A stretch of 64,000 nt of DNA from Eubacteriales bacterium (GTDB taxonomy: Bacteria > Bacillota > Clostridia > Lachnospirales > Lachnospiraceae), in contig JAUNHC010000026.1 of NCBI GenBank assembly GCA_030524175.1, forward strand, positions 1 through 64,000, read 5' to 3'. The notes beneath the pieces are model-generated. The model worked only from the letters and a program-made list of their open reading frames with translations. It searched no databases and was not told the origin of the DNA. Made by a program: the position numbers and the translations under genes. Positions 6,861-15,947 of this stretch are shown in pieces. Position 1 is the first letter of the stretch. Each line of letters begins with the position of its first letter.

Positions 6861-7800
6861 AAACTGGGTGGTGGGTTTGAGCATAGGAATCGCAGTTGTC
6901 TGTGTACTGGCTTCAGCAGGAACAGCGATTTATTATATCTGCTCTATTAAGAAAATGGAAAAGATTCTTGATCATTTTCAAAAAAATAAAGCACAGAATC
7001 TGCCGATTACAAAAGAAACAAGAGAGTCTAAGCTGGTAAGCCGTTTGGACAGACTGTTAGGGACTGTTTCGAGGAATCAGGAGCGGGCTTTAGAAGAAAG
7101 AGACCAGGTAGCCAGTCTGGTTTCAGATTTGTCGCATCAGTTAAAAACTCCTTTATCTAATGTTCTTATGTACACGGAACTATTGGGTGAAGAGGGTTTA
7201 AGTCCGCAGGAAAAACAGGAGTTTCTCAGGGAAACTCGTATACAGACGGAAAAAATGCAATGGCTGATGAAAACTCTGATGAAGGCATCCAGACTGGAAC
7301 AGGGAATTGTGTCATTTCCTGTGAACTGCACAGGAATCCGGAAAACGGTTGCTATGGCGGTGGGAGGCATATATGCCAAGGCTAGTGAAAAGAAAATCGC
7401 CGTAGAAACCAGCGGATTTCAGGAGCACATGCTGTATCACAATCCCAAATGGACAGCAGAAGCTTTGGGTAATATACTGGAAAATTCGGTGAAGTATTCA
7501 CCCGAAGGTTCTGTGATTACCATTGGGTTGTATCCTATGGAATTTTATTCACGTATTGATATTCAGGACCAGGGATTAGGAATAGCCGAGAAAGAATATA
7601 ATAACATTTTCAAAAGGTTTTACAGAGGAAAGCAGGTGGAGCAACAGGAGGGAAGCGGATTAGGACTTTATCTGGCTCAACTTATATTAAATCAGGAAAA
7701 AGGGTATATTACCGTGACCTCCAATCCGAGAAACGGAAGCTGCTTCCATGTATATCTGCTGAACGAGGTCAGCGCCCAAAAAACGATTATGCGGCAGTGA
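6853..7800 (+). CDS. Membrane sensor histidine kinase, module 1
   Basis: A 315-aa kinase with only one evident membrane helix (about residues 6-28) and no extracellular sensor domain. The phosphoacceptor is His95 in SDLSHQLKTPLSN. The ATPase domain has the N box (NILENSVKYS), G1 (DQGLGIAE) and G2 (GSGLGLYLAQ). Such small kinases usually sense through a partner ABC permease rather than directly, which fits the transporter genes further down. ATG 6853 overlaps the regulator stop (ATGACTGA). Confidence 0.88.
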   Translation: MTENWVVGLSIGIAVVCVLASAGTAIYYICSIKKMEKILDHFQKNKAQNLPITKETRESKLVSRLDRLLGTVSRNQERALEERDQVASLVSDLSHQLKTPLSNVLMYTELLGEEGLSPQEKQEFLRETRIQTEKMQWLMKTLMKASRLEQGIVSFPVNCTGIRKTVAMAVGGIYAKASEKKIAVETSGFQEHMLYHNPKWTAEALGNILENSVKYSPEGSVITIGLYPMEFYSRIDIQDQGLGIAEKEYNNIFKRFYRGKQVEQQEGSGLGLYLAQLILNQEKGYITVTSNPRNGSCFHVYLLNEVSAQKTIMRQ

Positions 7801-7829
7801 GTCCATAAGAATGGATTCACTGCCTTTTT
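7793..7829 (+). terminator. Intrinsic terminator overlapping the kinase stop
   Basis: GGCAGTGAGTCCAT pairs with ATGGATTCACTGCC (one G-T pair, four-base loop), followed by TTTTT. A diverged copy occurs at 12454-12491. Confidence 0.9.
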
Positions 7830-7830
7830 G

Positions 7831-7893
7831 TGACAATATTGTCATAACTTTTTCTTTATATGTCAGTATATTGTCAGCTTTTTATGATAGTAT
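7831..7893 (+). promoter_or_regulatory. Operator and promoter, copy 1 (TGACA-N4-TGTCA)
   Basis: A perfect 14-base palindrome TGACAATATTGTCA (7831-7844) is followed by TGTCAGTATATTGTCAG (7861-7877) and a -10-like TATGAT at 7883. The same pattern with the same spacing lies before the ABC transporter at 12506-12568. These are the best candidates for binding sites of the module 1 response regulator. The inference is from repetition and position. Confidence 0.6.
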
Positions 7894-7935
7894 TGGAGGA
7901 ATTACAATGTCGAACAGGCAGAAGGAGTTAATACT

Positions 7936-8427
7936 ATGAAGAAGGCTTTAGTAGTAATAGATATTCAAAATGATATAACAAAAAATTATAAGGAGATTAT
8001 TGACAACATAAATGCGTCTATTGATTGGGCGGTGAACCATAATATTTGTGTTGTTTACATTAGACATGAGAATTTATCGGCCGGCACCAGGACTTTTAAG
8101 CCGAATACACATGGGGCTGAATTAGCTCCGGATCTAAAAATAGTTTCAAATAATATTTTCACAAAATCCAAAGGAAATGCATTAACCAGTGAAAAGTTTA
8201 GGGAGTTTATAGAGCAAAATGAGATATCGGATTTCTATATTGCAGGGGCAGATGCAGTGGCCTGTGTAAAATCAACTTGTTATAACCTGAGAAAAGCAAA
8301 TTACGATGTAAGTGTATTATCAGACTGTGTTACAAGCTATGATAAAAGAAAGATTGACGAAATGCTGCATTATTATGAAAGCAAAGGCTGCAAACTAATC
8401 AGTCTGCATGAGTTATTGAATTCATAA
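7936..8427 (+). CDS. Isochorismatase-family cysteine hydrolase
   Basis: A 163-aa alpha/beta hydrolase with the family triad visible: Asp in VVIDIQND, Lys in FTKSKGNA and Cys in ADAVACVKSTCYN. Relatives hydrolyse nicotinamide, pyrazinamide, ureidoacrylate or other amides. The substrate here is not evident. It is the first gene of a six-gene cassette whose members are small-molecule enzymes and an efflux pump. ATG 7936 lies after an AAGGAG-like site. A second, different member of this family occurs at 60918-61370. Confidence 0.85.
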   Translation: MKKALVVIDIQNDITKNYKEIIDNINASIDWAVNHNICVVYIRHENLSAGTRTFKPNTHGAELAPDLKIVSNNIFTKSKGNALTSEKFREFIEQNEISDFYIAGADAVACVKSTCYNLRKANYDVSVLSDCVTSYDKRKIDEMLHYYESKGCKLISLHELLNS

Positions 8428-8474
8428 TTCAGCAAAAGTATATAAATTTAATGAATTGGGGGGAGAATCCATTT

Positions 8475-9062
8475 ATGGTGAAAAACGTAAAGCTGCAGGC
8501 AGTTCTTAAACTGATAATAGGAGGCATTCTGCTGTTAAGTGCGGCTTGGGGATATTTGCCAATACCAAACCATATGAATGAATATACATTTTTGAGCAAC
8601 ATATTTGAAGGATTGGTACTCCTCTATTCTGGTTTACTGTTAATAAGCAAACGGAAACATACTCCAACTATTATTGATTTATGCTTGGTTATTCTAGCGT
8701 TCATCATGTTAGGTATCTGTGTAACCAACAATAGAATATTTGGATTTCAGGGAGCTTTTCTGTTTTTGCACGTGCTAAACCCAATATTAATTTTGCTGCA
8801 TTGGATATTTGTGACAGAAAAAGGAAAGATAGAAAAAGCAAAACATTTTTTTGCAGTATTTGTGCTGCCAGGATTGTATATGATATTTTTGTTTATATAT
8901 GGTTCTGTGACAGGTAATTATATTTATCCTATTTTTGATGTCAAGGTAGTAGGCTTATATAATGTAGCTATGCTTGTATTAATGATAGGATTAATTTTTG
9001 GGGGATTATCGTATCTCCTGTACTTTATTGATAAGAAAGTTGGTAACAGAAATAGTTATTAA
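8475..9062 (+). CDS. Polytopic membrane protein, possibly Pr6Pr/FAR-17a-like
   Basis: About 195 aa with six hydrophobic helices. The conserved-looking segments HVLNPILILLHWIFV and IYPIFDV resemble the Pr6Pr/FAR-17a (androgen-induced gene 1) membrane family. Start ATG 8475 is chosen because GGGGGGAG lies nine bases upstream, whereas ATG 8451 has no ribosome site. Role unknown; its position in the cassette suggests transport or membrane-linked chemistry. Confidence 0.55.
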   Translation: MVKNVKLQAVLKLIIGGILLLSAAWGYLPIPNHMNEYTFLSNIFEGLVLLYSGLLLISKRKHTPTIIDLCLVILAFIMLGICVTNNRIFGFQGAFLFLHVLNPILILLHWIFVTEKGKIEKAKHFFAVFVLPGLYMIFLFIYGSVTGNYIYPIFDVKVVGLYNVAMLVLMIGLIFGGLSYLLYFIDKKVGNRNSY

Positions 9063-9124
9063 ATTAATAAACTGGAAAAAATCAAATATAAAAGTAAAAA
9101 TACATAATAATGGAGGATATATTT

Positions 9125-9760
9125 ATGCTTACAATTTACGTTTACGTTCTTGACACTGCAGCCGACTGGGAGCTGGGACATATTACTTCTGAACTTAATT
9201 CCGGACGGTTTTTTAAAAAAGATGTTCAGCCTATTTCGCTTAGAACAGTCAGTTATTCTAAGGAACCAATTAAGACAATGGGTGGGTTGACAGTGATGCC
9301 TGATTGTTTCATTGATGATATTGTTGTGAATGAAAAAAGTGTGTTATTGCTGCCAGGCGCTGATACATGGAATGACGCAAAGCATGATGCTATTATTAAA
9401 AAAGCAGAAGAACTTCTCTTAGCAGGTGCAACAGTATGTGCAATCTGTGGAGCGACTGCTGCGTTAGCCAATGCCGGCCTGTTGGATAAACGTCCGCATA
9501 CGAGCAATGGCATAGGCTTCCTTGATATGGTATCTCCTTGCTATAAGGGGCAAAGCTTTTATATAGATAAGCCATCGGTAGCAGACAACAACCTCATTAC
9601 GGCAGGTTCTACCGGAGCTTTATTATGGGCAAAACAAATTATCGGGCATCTAAATGTTTTTCAACCTGATACCTTAGAACATTGGTATGAGTATTTTAAC
9701 ACAGGTGAACCGAAACATTTTTTTGCACTTATGCAGTCGCTGCCATCTAACAATGAATAA
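9125..9760 (+). CDS. DJ-1/PfpI-family protein
   Basis: A 211-aa protein of the class I glutamine-amidotransferase-like superfamily. The nucleophile elbow is VCAICGATAALANAGLLD, preceded by VLLLPGADTW, as in bacterial DJ-1/PfpI proteins (proteases, glyoxalase-like or chaperone-like enzymes). GGAGG at 9112-9116 sets ATG 9125 as the start. The stop overlaps the start of the MFS gene, showing coupling. No specific substrate can be read from the sequence. Confidence 0.8.
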   Translation: MLTIYVYVLDTAADWELGHITSELNSGRFFKKDVQPISLRTVSYSKEPIKTMGGLTVMPDCFIDDIVVNEKSVLLLPGADTWNDAKHDAIIKKAEELLLAGATVCAICGATAALANAGLLDKRPHTSNGIGFLDMVSPCYKGQSFYIDKPSVADNNLITAGSTGALLWAKQIIGHLNVFQPDTLEHWYEYFNTGEPKHFFALMQSLPSNNE

Positions 9761-11033
9761 TAGTTTTAAAAAATATATTGTATTTTGGCTTAGTCAGGCT
9801 CTGTCCCAGCTTGGCAGCTCTATGACCGGTTTTACATTAATTTTGTGGATGTATGAGAAAAATGGTTCAGCTATGACGGTTTCTCTCATGTCTTTTTTTA
9901 ACTATATTCCGTATATTATGGCAAGTTTGTTTGCTGGCTCCTTTGTAGACAGCCATAATAAAAAGAAAATCATGCTGGTATCGGATAGCATTGCAGCGCT
10001 TTGTTCGGCAATTGTCTTTGTGCTTAGTGTGAGGGGAGAACTTCAAATATGGAATATTTATTTGGTGAATTTTATTAGCGGATTTATGAATGCGTTTCAA
10101 GGACCGGCGTCAGCAGTTGCAATTGGTAAAATAGTGCCAAAGGATAAAATAAAACAGGTAAGCGGAATGAACTCATTTTCAGGTAATCTGGTGACAGTTA
10201 TATCTCCTGTATTAGCTGCTTCATTATTTGCATTTGGTGGGTTACCTCTTATAATCATAGTTGATTTGGCAAGTTTTGGTTTTGCCTTTCTGGTGTTGGC
10301 ATTTGTGCTGAAAATCCCAGAGGAAAAAAGACTTAAAAACGAAAAGAATTCTGTGTTTACTGGGACAAGGGAAGGGCTGGCTTATTTAAGTAGTCATCAG
10401 GGTATTTTTATGATTATTCTTACCATGGCGCTCTTGAATTTTTTGTCAAGATTAACTTATGAAAATATTTTATCACCTATGATATTGGCAAGAAGCGGAA
10501 ATAACCATGAGGTACTTGGCATGGTTAATGCAGCAATGGGGGTCGGGGGAATTATAGGCGGTATTATTGTCTCGTCAGGCAAAATAAAAGGAAACAGTGT
10601 AAAGATGATTTATGTCTCCGCTATGCTTTCATTTTTGTTAGGCGATGTTATGATGGGGGCAGGCAGGACTGCAATTGTCTGGTCTTTTGCATCGGTAGCG
10701 GCCAGTTTGCCAATAGCCTTTATTAATGCCGGACAGATGGATCTGCTATATCGGAACGTACCTGGAGAGATGCAGGGGAGGATTTTTGCAGTGAGAAATG
10801 CTTTACAATTCAGTACAATTCCCATAGGAATTCTGTCAGGCGGATTTCTGGCCGATTATGTGTTTGAACCATTGATGCAAACAGATACAATACCAGTAAA
10901 AGCGCTTCAGCAGATAGTTGGAACAGGGGCAGGCAGCGGCATGGCGGTAATGTTTCTATGTACAGGAGTGACGGGGGCAGTGTTTAGCGTGATTTCATAT
11001 CGGAATAAGTCCATACGCAGTTTAAGGTTATAG
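9753..11033 (+). CDS. MFS efflux transporter (macrolide-efflux-like)
   Basis: A 426-aa protein with about twelve membrane helices and the N-terminal pattern FWLSQALSQLGSSMTGF, typical of the Mef-like subgroup of MFS drug exporters. The cytoplasmic loop motif after helix 2 is DSHNKKKIM. ATG 9753 overlaps the DJ-1 stop by eight bases. In this cassette it is the obvious exporter. The substrate could be the compound handled by the neighbouring hydrolase or deaminase. Activity against macrolides is not implied by the sequence. Confidence 0.82.
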   Translation: MNNSFKKYIVFWLSQALSQLGSSMTGFTLILWMYEKNGSAMTVSLMSFFNYIPYIMASLFAGSFVDSHNKKKIMLVSDSIAALCSAIVFVLSVRGELQIWNIYLVNFISGFMNAFQGPASAVAIGKIVPKDKIKQVSGMNSFSGNLVTVISPVLAASLFAFGGLPLIIIVDLASFGFAFLVLAFVLKIPEEKRLKNEKNSVFTGTREGLAYLSSHQGIFMIILTMALLNFLSRLTYENILSPMILARSGNNHEVLGMVNAAMGVGGIIGGIIVSSGKIKGNSVKMIYVSAMLSFLLGDVMMGAGRTAIVWSFASVAASLPIAFINAGQMDLLYRNVPGEMQGRIFAVRNALQFSTIPIGILSGGFLADYVFEPLMQTDTIPVKALQQIVGTGAGSGMAVMFLCTGVTGAVFSVISYRNKSIRSLRL

Positions 11034-11070
11034 TGTAAAGAAATTGGTTTTTATAGTGGGAGATAATATT

Positions 11071-11439
11071 GTGGAAATAAAAAAAATTGATTATGATTTT
11101 TCAGTATGTAAAGTTGCGGATTATTCGCTGGTAAAATTAGATTCAGAATATAGCTTTATCGGAAAGACAGATAATGAAAATTCGTTGGTATGCATAACAG
11201 AAGATGTGCCTTCCAATGTAACCGACAGAGATGACGGTTGGAAAGCGTTTCGTATTCAAGGGAGTTTGGACTTTTCACTGATAGGGATACTGTATAAGAT
11301 TTCGGGGATTTTAGCCGAAAATGAGATAGGAATTTTTGCAATTTCAACTTTTAATACCGACTACGTGGTGACGAAAAAAGAGCATTACCAGAGAGCGTTA
11401 AATGCCCTTGAGCGTGGTGGATATAAGATTGAAAAATAA
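11071..11439 (+). CDS. ACT-domain protein
   Basis: A 122-aa protein whose C-terminal half (FRIQGSLDFSLIGILYKISGILAENEIGIFAISTFNTDYVV, in segments) has the beta-alpha-beta pattern of small-ligand-binding ACT domains of the CASTOR/ACT_7 type. GTG 11071 is chosen because GTGGGAG lies eight bases upstream. In bacteria such free-standing ACT proteins bind amino acids or similar small molecules. It could be a ligand sensor for the cassette. Confidence 0.7.
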   Translation: MEIKKIDYDFSVCKVADYSLVKLDSEYSFIGKTDNENSLVCITEDVPSNVTDRDDGWKAFRIQGSLDFSLIGILYKISGILAENEIGIFAISTFNTDYVVTKKEHYQRALNALERGGYKIEK

Positions 11440-11490
11440 ATAAAACTCCAATAAAGTAACAGGCTGCATTTTTAAGAGAGGAAGTATTGA

Positions 11491-12432
11491 ATGAATGAAT
11501 TTATAAATGCTTTAGAACAGGGGAACTTAGAGAAAGTAAAGTTGTGTCCAAAAGCGGATTTGCATAATCACTTTGTATTAGGCGGAAGCAGACGCTATTT
11601 AAAACAACTCACAGGCGTGGATATACTGCCTGTTAAAACCCCGCTCTCTTCTATGGACGAAATGCATACCTGGAACCGCACTTATATGGAAGAGCTATTT
11701 AATGAAACAGAAATGCGAAAAGCATTGATTCGTGCAACCTTTAAGCAGGCAAAAGAGGACGGCGTCACATTGCTGGAAATTGGAGAGGATGTCTGGGGGC
11801 TTGGAGAATTTTTTCATAATGATATTCAAGAACTGGTGGAAGCATTTACGACAGCACAAAAAGAATTTGCACCGAATACAGAACTGCGTCTGCAAATTGG
11901 TTTATCAAGACATTGTCCCATAGATTACTTAGAGGACTGCCTGTCTTATTTTTGGGGGAATAAAGCTTTTTATTCTATTGATTTATATGGAGATGAGTTA
12001 GCACAGCCCATTGGTAATTTTAAGGGCATTTACCGCAGGGCAAAAAGTGAGGGGCTGCGATTAAAAGCACATGTTGGAGAATGGGGAACTGCCGAAGATG
12101 TGAGAATTGCAGTAGAGGAACTGGAACTTGACGAGGTTCAGCATGGAATTGCGGCAGCCTATGATGAAGGTGTGATTCGTTTTCTTGCTGATAATCGTAT
12201 TCGCCTCAATATTACCCCAACCAGTAACATACTTTTGGGAAGAGTGAGTTCTATGGCAAACCATCCGATTGGCCGGCTTTATCGGAGCGGTGTTGATGTT
12301 ACAATTAATTCCGATGATATTTTGATTTTTGACTCTGATGTATCCAAAGAATATATACGCCTATATAATGCGGGATGTTTGTCAGCACAGGAATTAAACA
12401 ACATTCGATGCAGTGGTTTGGAGAGTAGATAG
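11491..12432 (+). CDS. Adenosine deaminase-family hydrolase
   Basis: A 313-aa TIM-barrel amidohydrolase with the metal and catalytic motifs of adenosine deaminases in order: ADLHNHF (HxH), KAHVGEWG, VQHGI and NSDDILIFDSDV. It would deaminate adenosine, adenine or a related nucleoside. Most of the barrel is present, so it looks intact, although the C terminus is short compared with housekeeping Add. As the last gene of the inserted cassette, followed by a terminator, it may act on a nucleoside-like inhibitor. That is speculation from context. Confidence 0.85.
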   Translation: MNEFINALEQGNLEKVKLCPKADLHNHFVLGGSRRYLKQLTGVDILPVKTPLSSMDEMHTWNRTYMEELFNETEMRKALIRATFKQAKEDGVTLLEIGEDVWGLGEFFHNDIQELVEAFTTAQKEFAPNTELRLQIGLSRHCPIDYLEDCLSYFWGNKAFYSIDLYGDELAQPIGNFKGIYRRAKSEGLRLKAHVGEWGTAEDVRIAVEELELDEVQHGIAAAYDEGVIRFLADNRIRLNITPTSNILLGRVSSMANHPIGRLYRSGVDVTINSDDILIFDSDVSKEYIRLYNAGCLSAQELNNIRCSGLESR

Positions 12433-12453
12433 GAAAAGATATGAATCAGAATC

Positions 12454-12491
12454 TGACAGTGCTCCATAAGAAATGGATCACTGTCTTTTTT
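12454..12491 (+). terminator. Intrinsic terminator of the cassette (copy 2)
   Basis: GACAGTGCTCCAT pairs with ATGGATCACTGTC, with one mismatch, followed by TTTTTT. Its sequence and its AAGAA loop echo the terminator at 7793-7829. Confidence 0.88.
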
Positions 12492-12505
12492 AATTATATC
12501 GCTAA

Positions 12506-12568
12506 TGACAATTATGTCATAATTTTTTGTTCCTGTGTCAGTATGCTGTCAGATTTTTGCGATAATAT
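12506..12568 (+). promoter_or_regulatory. Operator and promoter, copy 2, before ABC transporter 1
   Basis: TGACAATTATGTCA (12506-12519), then TGTCAGTATGCTGTCAG (12536-12552) and an AT-rich -10 region (GATAATAT, 12561-12568). It aligns with the region at 7831-7893 and is the expected target of the module 1 regulator for inducing the ABC transporter. Confidence 0.6.
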
Positions 12569-12610
12569 AAAAGTATGAAAATACCACAAAGGATTTGAAG
12601 GAGGCTGTTT

Positions 12611-13282
12611 ATGGAAATTTTAAGGACAATAGATTTAAAAAAATACTACGGTTCCGGCGCCAATCTGGTGAAAGCACTGGATGGGGTCAATCTTACAATA
12701 AAAGAGGGCGAATTCGCAGCAGTGGTAGGAACTTCCGGTTCCGGCAAGAGTACCCTTCTTCATATGCTGGGAGGTTTGGATTATGCTACTTCCGGAAGTG
12801 TGACCGTAGCAGGAAAAGAGATTTTTAAACTGAATGAAACAGATCTAACGATTTTCCGCAGACGGAATATTGGTTTTATATTCCAGAACTATAATCTGGT
12901 TCCTGTCCTCAATGTATATGAAAATATTGTCCTGCCCATTGAACTGGATGGAGAGAAGCCAGATAAGGAGTTTATTTTGGATGTTATGGGAATGCTGGGG
13001 CTGATGGAGAAAAAAGACAGCCTTCCAAACCAGCTTTCCGGGGGACAGCAGCAAAGAGTGGCTATCGCAAGAGCACTTGCCAGCAAACCTGCTATTATTC
13101 TTGCGGATGAACCTACGGGAAATCTTGATTCCAAGACCACACAGGAAGTTCTGGGGCTTTTAAAGCTTACCGGGGACCAGTTCAATCAGACCATCGTAAT
13201 GATTACCCATAACGAGACACTTGCTCAGTTATGCGACAGGATCATTCGTATTGAAGATGGCAAAATTGTAGGAAACCAGTAA
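12611..13282 (+). CDS. ABC transporter ATP-binding protein, module 1 (BceA/MacB type)
   Basis: A 223-aa ATPase with Walker [10 protein letters not shown] (residues 40-48), Q-loop FQNYNLVPV, signature LSGGQQQR, Walker [13 protein letters not shown] and the switch His in MITHNE. It belongs to the MacB/LolD/BceA branch that partners FtsX-like permeases. The start has AAGGAGG seven bases upstream. The permease follows eleven bases later. Together with the kinase and regulator at 6174-7800 it forms a typical antimicrobial-peptide sensing and resistance module. Confidence 0.92.
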   Translation: MEILRTIDLKKYYGSGANLVKALDGVNLTIKEGEFAAVVGTSGSGKSTLLHMLGGLDYATSGSVTVAGKEIFKLNETDLTIFRRRNIGFIFQNYNLVPVLNVYENIVLPIELDGEKPDKEFILDVMGMLGLMEKKDSLPNQLSGGQQQRVAIARALASKPAIILADEPTGNLDSKTTQEVLGLLKLTGDQFNQTIVMITHNETLAQLCDRIIRIEDGKIVGNQ

Positions 13283-13293
13283 GGAGGCGCACT

Positions 13294-15918
13294 ATGAGAA
13301 ATAATAACCGGAAAGTGGTCACGAAACTATCCAATGAAAATCTTAAAAGCAATCGGATGAGAAATATTTTTGCAGTTGGGGCTATTGCACTTACTTGCAT
13401 TCTTTTTACTGTCCTGGCTTCAATCGGTGTGGGAATGATGCAGGTTTCCCAAGAACAGACGATGAGAGAAGTAGGCGGCAAATTTCATGCAAGTCTTGAA
13501 AGTGTTACAAAAGAAGAGATGGAACAGATTACTGCAGATACCAGAGTAAGAGAATGTTCCTGGAATATCTATGTAGGGCAGGCGGAAAATATACTAAAAC
13601 GAAGCGGTGAGCTTCGTTATACTTCTGCCCAAAAAGAGTTGGAAAATTCATTTATCTCTCTGGAGGAAGGTAAAATGCCGGAGGCAGAGGATGACATCAT
13701 TGCAGACACTTTTATACTGGATGAACTGAAGCTTCCCCATAAACTGGGGGTGAAGGTTCCTCTGACATTTCAATTTCAGGGAGAAGAAATAGAAAAGACA
13801 TTTACCGTTTGTGGCTGGTATGAAGGAGACGGTGTAAGCCACGCTTCACAGCTCTATATATCAGAGGACTACTGGAAGAAGCTGAAAGGGGACAGGACAG
13901 ACGGTGATTTTAAGGAATGGGCGGGAAAACATCCCGATGACAGCAGCGTAGGATTGTATGCAGTTGGATTATTTTTTGACAGCACAAAAAATATGGAAAA
14001 TACCATGCAGTCTATCATAAAGGATGCAGGTTATGAACCTGATAAACAGGTGGAATACAGTGTAAACTGGGCCTATGTTCAGAACCGTGCAGAAAAGATG
14101 GAACCGGGGACCTTGTTATTGATGACTGGGGTTTTAGTGGTGATTATCCTGACCGGATATTTGATTATTTTTAACATCTTTCAAATATCCATTTTGCAGG
14201 ATATTCGGTTTTATGCTCTTTTAAAGACCATCGGAACCACAAAAAAACAGATAAAACGCCTGATTCGCAGACAGGCATTTATATTATCCATGGCAGGTAT
14301 TCCTGTTGGGCTGATAGCCGGTTATGGAATCAGTAAAGTGCTGTTTCCGGCAGCCTTAAGTATGCTGGATTTAAAGGATATGAAAATAACTCTCCGCTTC
14401 CATCCCGCTATTGTCTTTTTTGCGGCAGGATTCAGCCTGCTTACCGTAGCAGTAAGCTGCCGAAGGCCAGGGAAGATTGCGGGCAGCGTATCTCCTGTGG
14501 AGGCAACTCGTTATACAGAGGGAAACAAAAAAAGTAAGAAAACTAAAAAAAATGAAAATGGCGCCAGAATTCACGCCATGGCATTGTCCAATTTGGGGAG
14601 AAATAAGAAAAAAACAGTATTTGCCATCTTGTCCATGAGCCTGAGTGTGATTCTTCTATGTATCGTTTTGACAGCAATGGGAAGTTTTCAGCTGGACACA
14701 TATCTTAAATCACGCCTTATTGGAGATGTGACAGCAGCAACTATTAATTATACATCTTCTTCCCGCAGCTCTGATTTTAACGTGGACGCAGAATATCTGG
14801 AGATGCTGGATGACCAGCCGGGTATTCTCTCCAGAAGTGAAATGTGGTCAAACGGAGGACTCGACTGTATATATCTGGGGGAAAAGGAACAGAAAAAATA
14901 TCGGGAGCTTGATGTCAAAGGGCTGCTTCGCAAGGGAAACGCTGTCGAAACCGCTGTTTTGAAGGAACGTCTGGATGCAGGACTTTTGCCGGGAAACAGA
15001 TATGCTTATGATGAAACTTTGCTTATGGACTTGAAGGTTCTCAAAGGGAAACTGGACATGGAGAAATTTAGGCAGGGAGGTTATGTTTTGGTTACCGCTT
15101 TTCTGGGTGACGAAACAAAAAACATATATGAACCGGGAGATAAAGTAACGCTGGGATTCATTACTGAAAATTCTTTTATGAGAGAAATAAAAAACAAAGA
15201 GGGAGAGCCCATAGACATTCTCTATGAAAATCAGATAAAGCAGGAGTATGAGGTGATGGCAGTGGTCGATATCCCCTCCTCTATGGATAAACGGATATAT
15301 AATGTCAATGGGGTAGATTTCGTACTTCCGCTGGAGGATATGAAAAAAAATACACTCAACCCTACCTGCTTCGCTGTATCCTATGAGCTTGAGGAAGATG
15401 CAGTCAAAAATTTCGAGGCTGCCGCAAAGGATTATACGGAAAATGAAAATCCTTACATGGGCTATTTGTCAAAAAGGCAGCTGAAAGAGGAATTTTCAGG
15501 GTTGCTGGGTGGTATATCGGCACTGGGAATTGCCATGAGCGGAGTGATTGCCTTTATTGGTATTTTGAATTTTATTAATTCCACCATTACAGGAATATTT
15601 TCCAGAAAACAGGAGTTTGCAGTTTTATGCAGCATTGGGATGACTAAGAACCAGCTGAAAAAAATGCTTTTGGAGGAAGGATTGTATTATGTCCTGATTG
15701 CCTCTGGTATCAGCATCGTCTTGGGGAGCGCACTGTCATGGGCCGTTCTGCGTGCATTGAACCAGATTATAATGTTTTTTGATTACCGGTATAACCCATG
15801 GGCCTTTTTGATTATGATTCCGATTTTTACGGCTGTATCCTGCATAGTGCCCGTTGTAGGATTCAACCGTGCTAGCAGAGAAAGCATAGTGGAACGTTTG
15901 CGGGACTCACAGTCTTAA
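13294..15918 (+). CDS. FtsX-like ABC transporter permease, module 1
   Basis: An 874-aa permease with a first membrane helix near residues 23-46, a large extracellular segment, and a first FtsX block of three helices at about 275-400. A helix near 450 follows, then a second extracellular region and a second FtsX block at about 745-865. This duplicated FtsX layout is that of MacB/LolC-type and large clostridial peptide transporters. Classic BceB is shorter. It likely protects envelope targets from, or senses, cationic or lipid II-binding peptides. Confidence 0.87.
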   Translation: MRNNNRKVVTKLSNENLKSNRMRNIFAVGAIALTCILFTVLASIGVGMMQVSQEQTMREVGGKFHASLESVTKEEMEQITADTRVRECSWNIYVGQAENILKRSGELRYTSAQKELENSFISLEEGKMPEAEDDIIADTFILDELKLPHKLGVKVPLTFQFQGEEIEKTFTVCGWYEGDGVSHASQLYISEDYWKKLKGDRTDGDFKEWAGKHPDDSSVGLYAVGLFFDSTKNMENTMQSIIKDAGYEPDKQVEYSVNWAYVQNRAEKMEPGTLLLMTGVLVVIILTGYLIIFNIFQISILQDIRFYALLKTIGTTKKQIKRLIRRQAFILSMAGIPVGLIAGYGISKVLFPAALSMLDLKDMKITLRFHPAIVFFAAGFSLLTVAVSCRRPGKIAGSVSPVEATRYTEGNKKSKKTKKNENGARIHAMALSNLGRNKKKTVFAILSMSLSVILLCIVLTAMGSFQLDTYLKSRLIGDVTAATINYTSSSRSSDFNVDAEYLEMLDDQPGILSRSEMWSNGGLDCIYLGEKEQKKYRELDVKGLLRKGNAVETAVLKERLDAGLLPGNRYAYDETLLMDLKVLKGKLDMEKFRQGGYVLVTAFLGDETKNIYEPGDKVTLGFITENSFMREIKNKEGEPIDILYENQIKQEYEVMAVVDIPSSMDKRIYNVNGVDFVLPLEDMKKNTLNPTCFAVSYELEEDAVKNFEAAAKDYTENENPYMGYLSKRQLKEEFSGLLGGISALGIAMSGVIAFIGILNFINSTITGIFSRKQEFAVLCSIGMTKNQLKKMLLEEGLYYVLIASGISIVLGSALSWAVLRALNQIIMFFDYRYNPWAFLIMIPIFTAVSCIVPVVGFNRASRESIVERLRDSQS

Positions 15919-15947
15919 ACGAAAAGAGACAGGGATGAGGAAAACAA

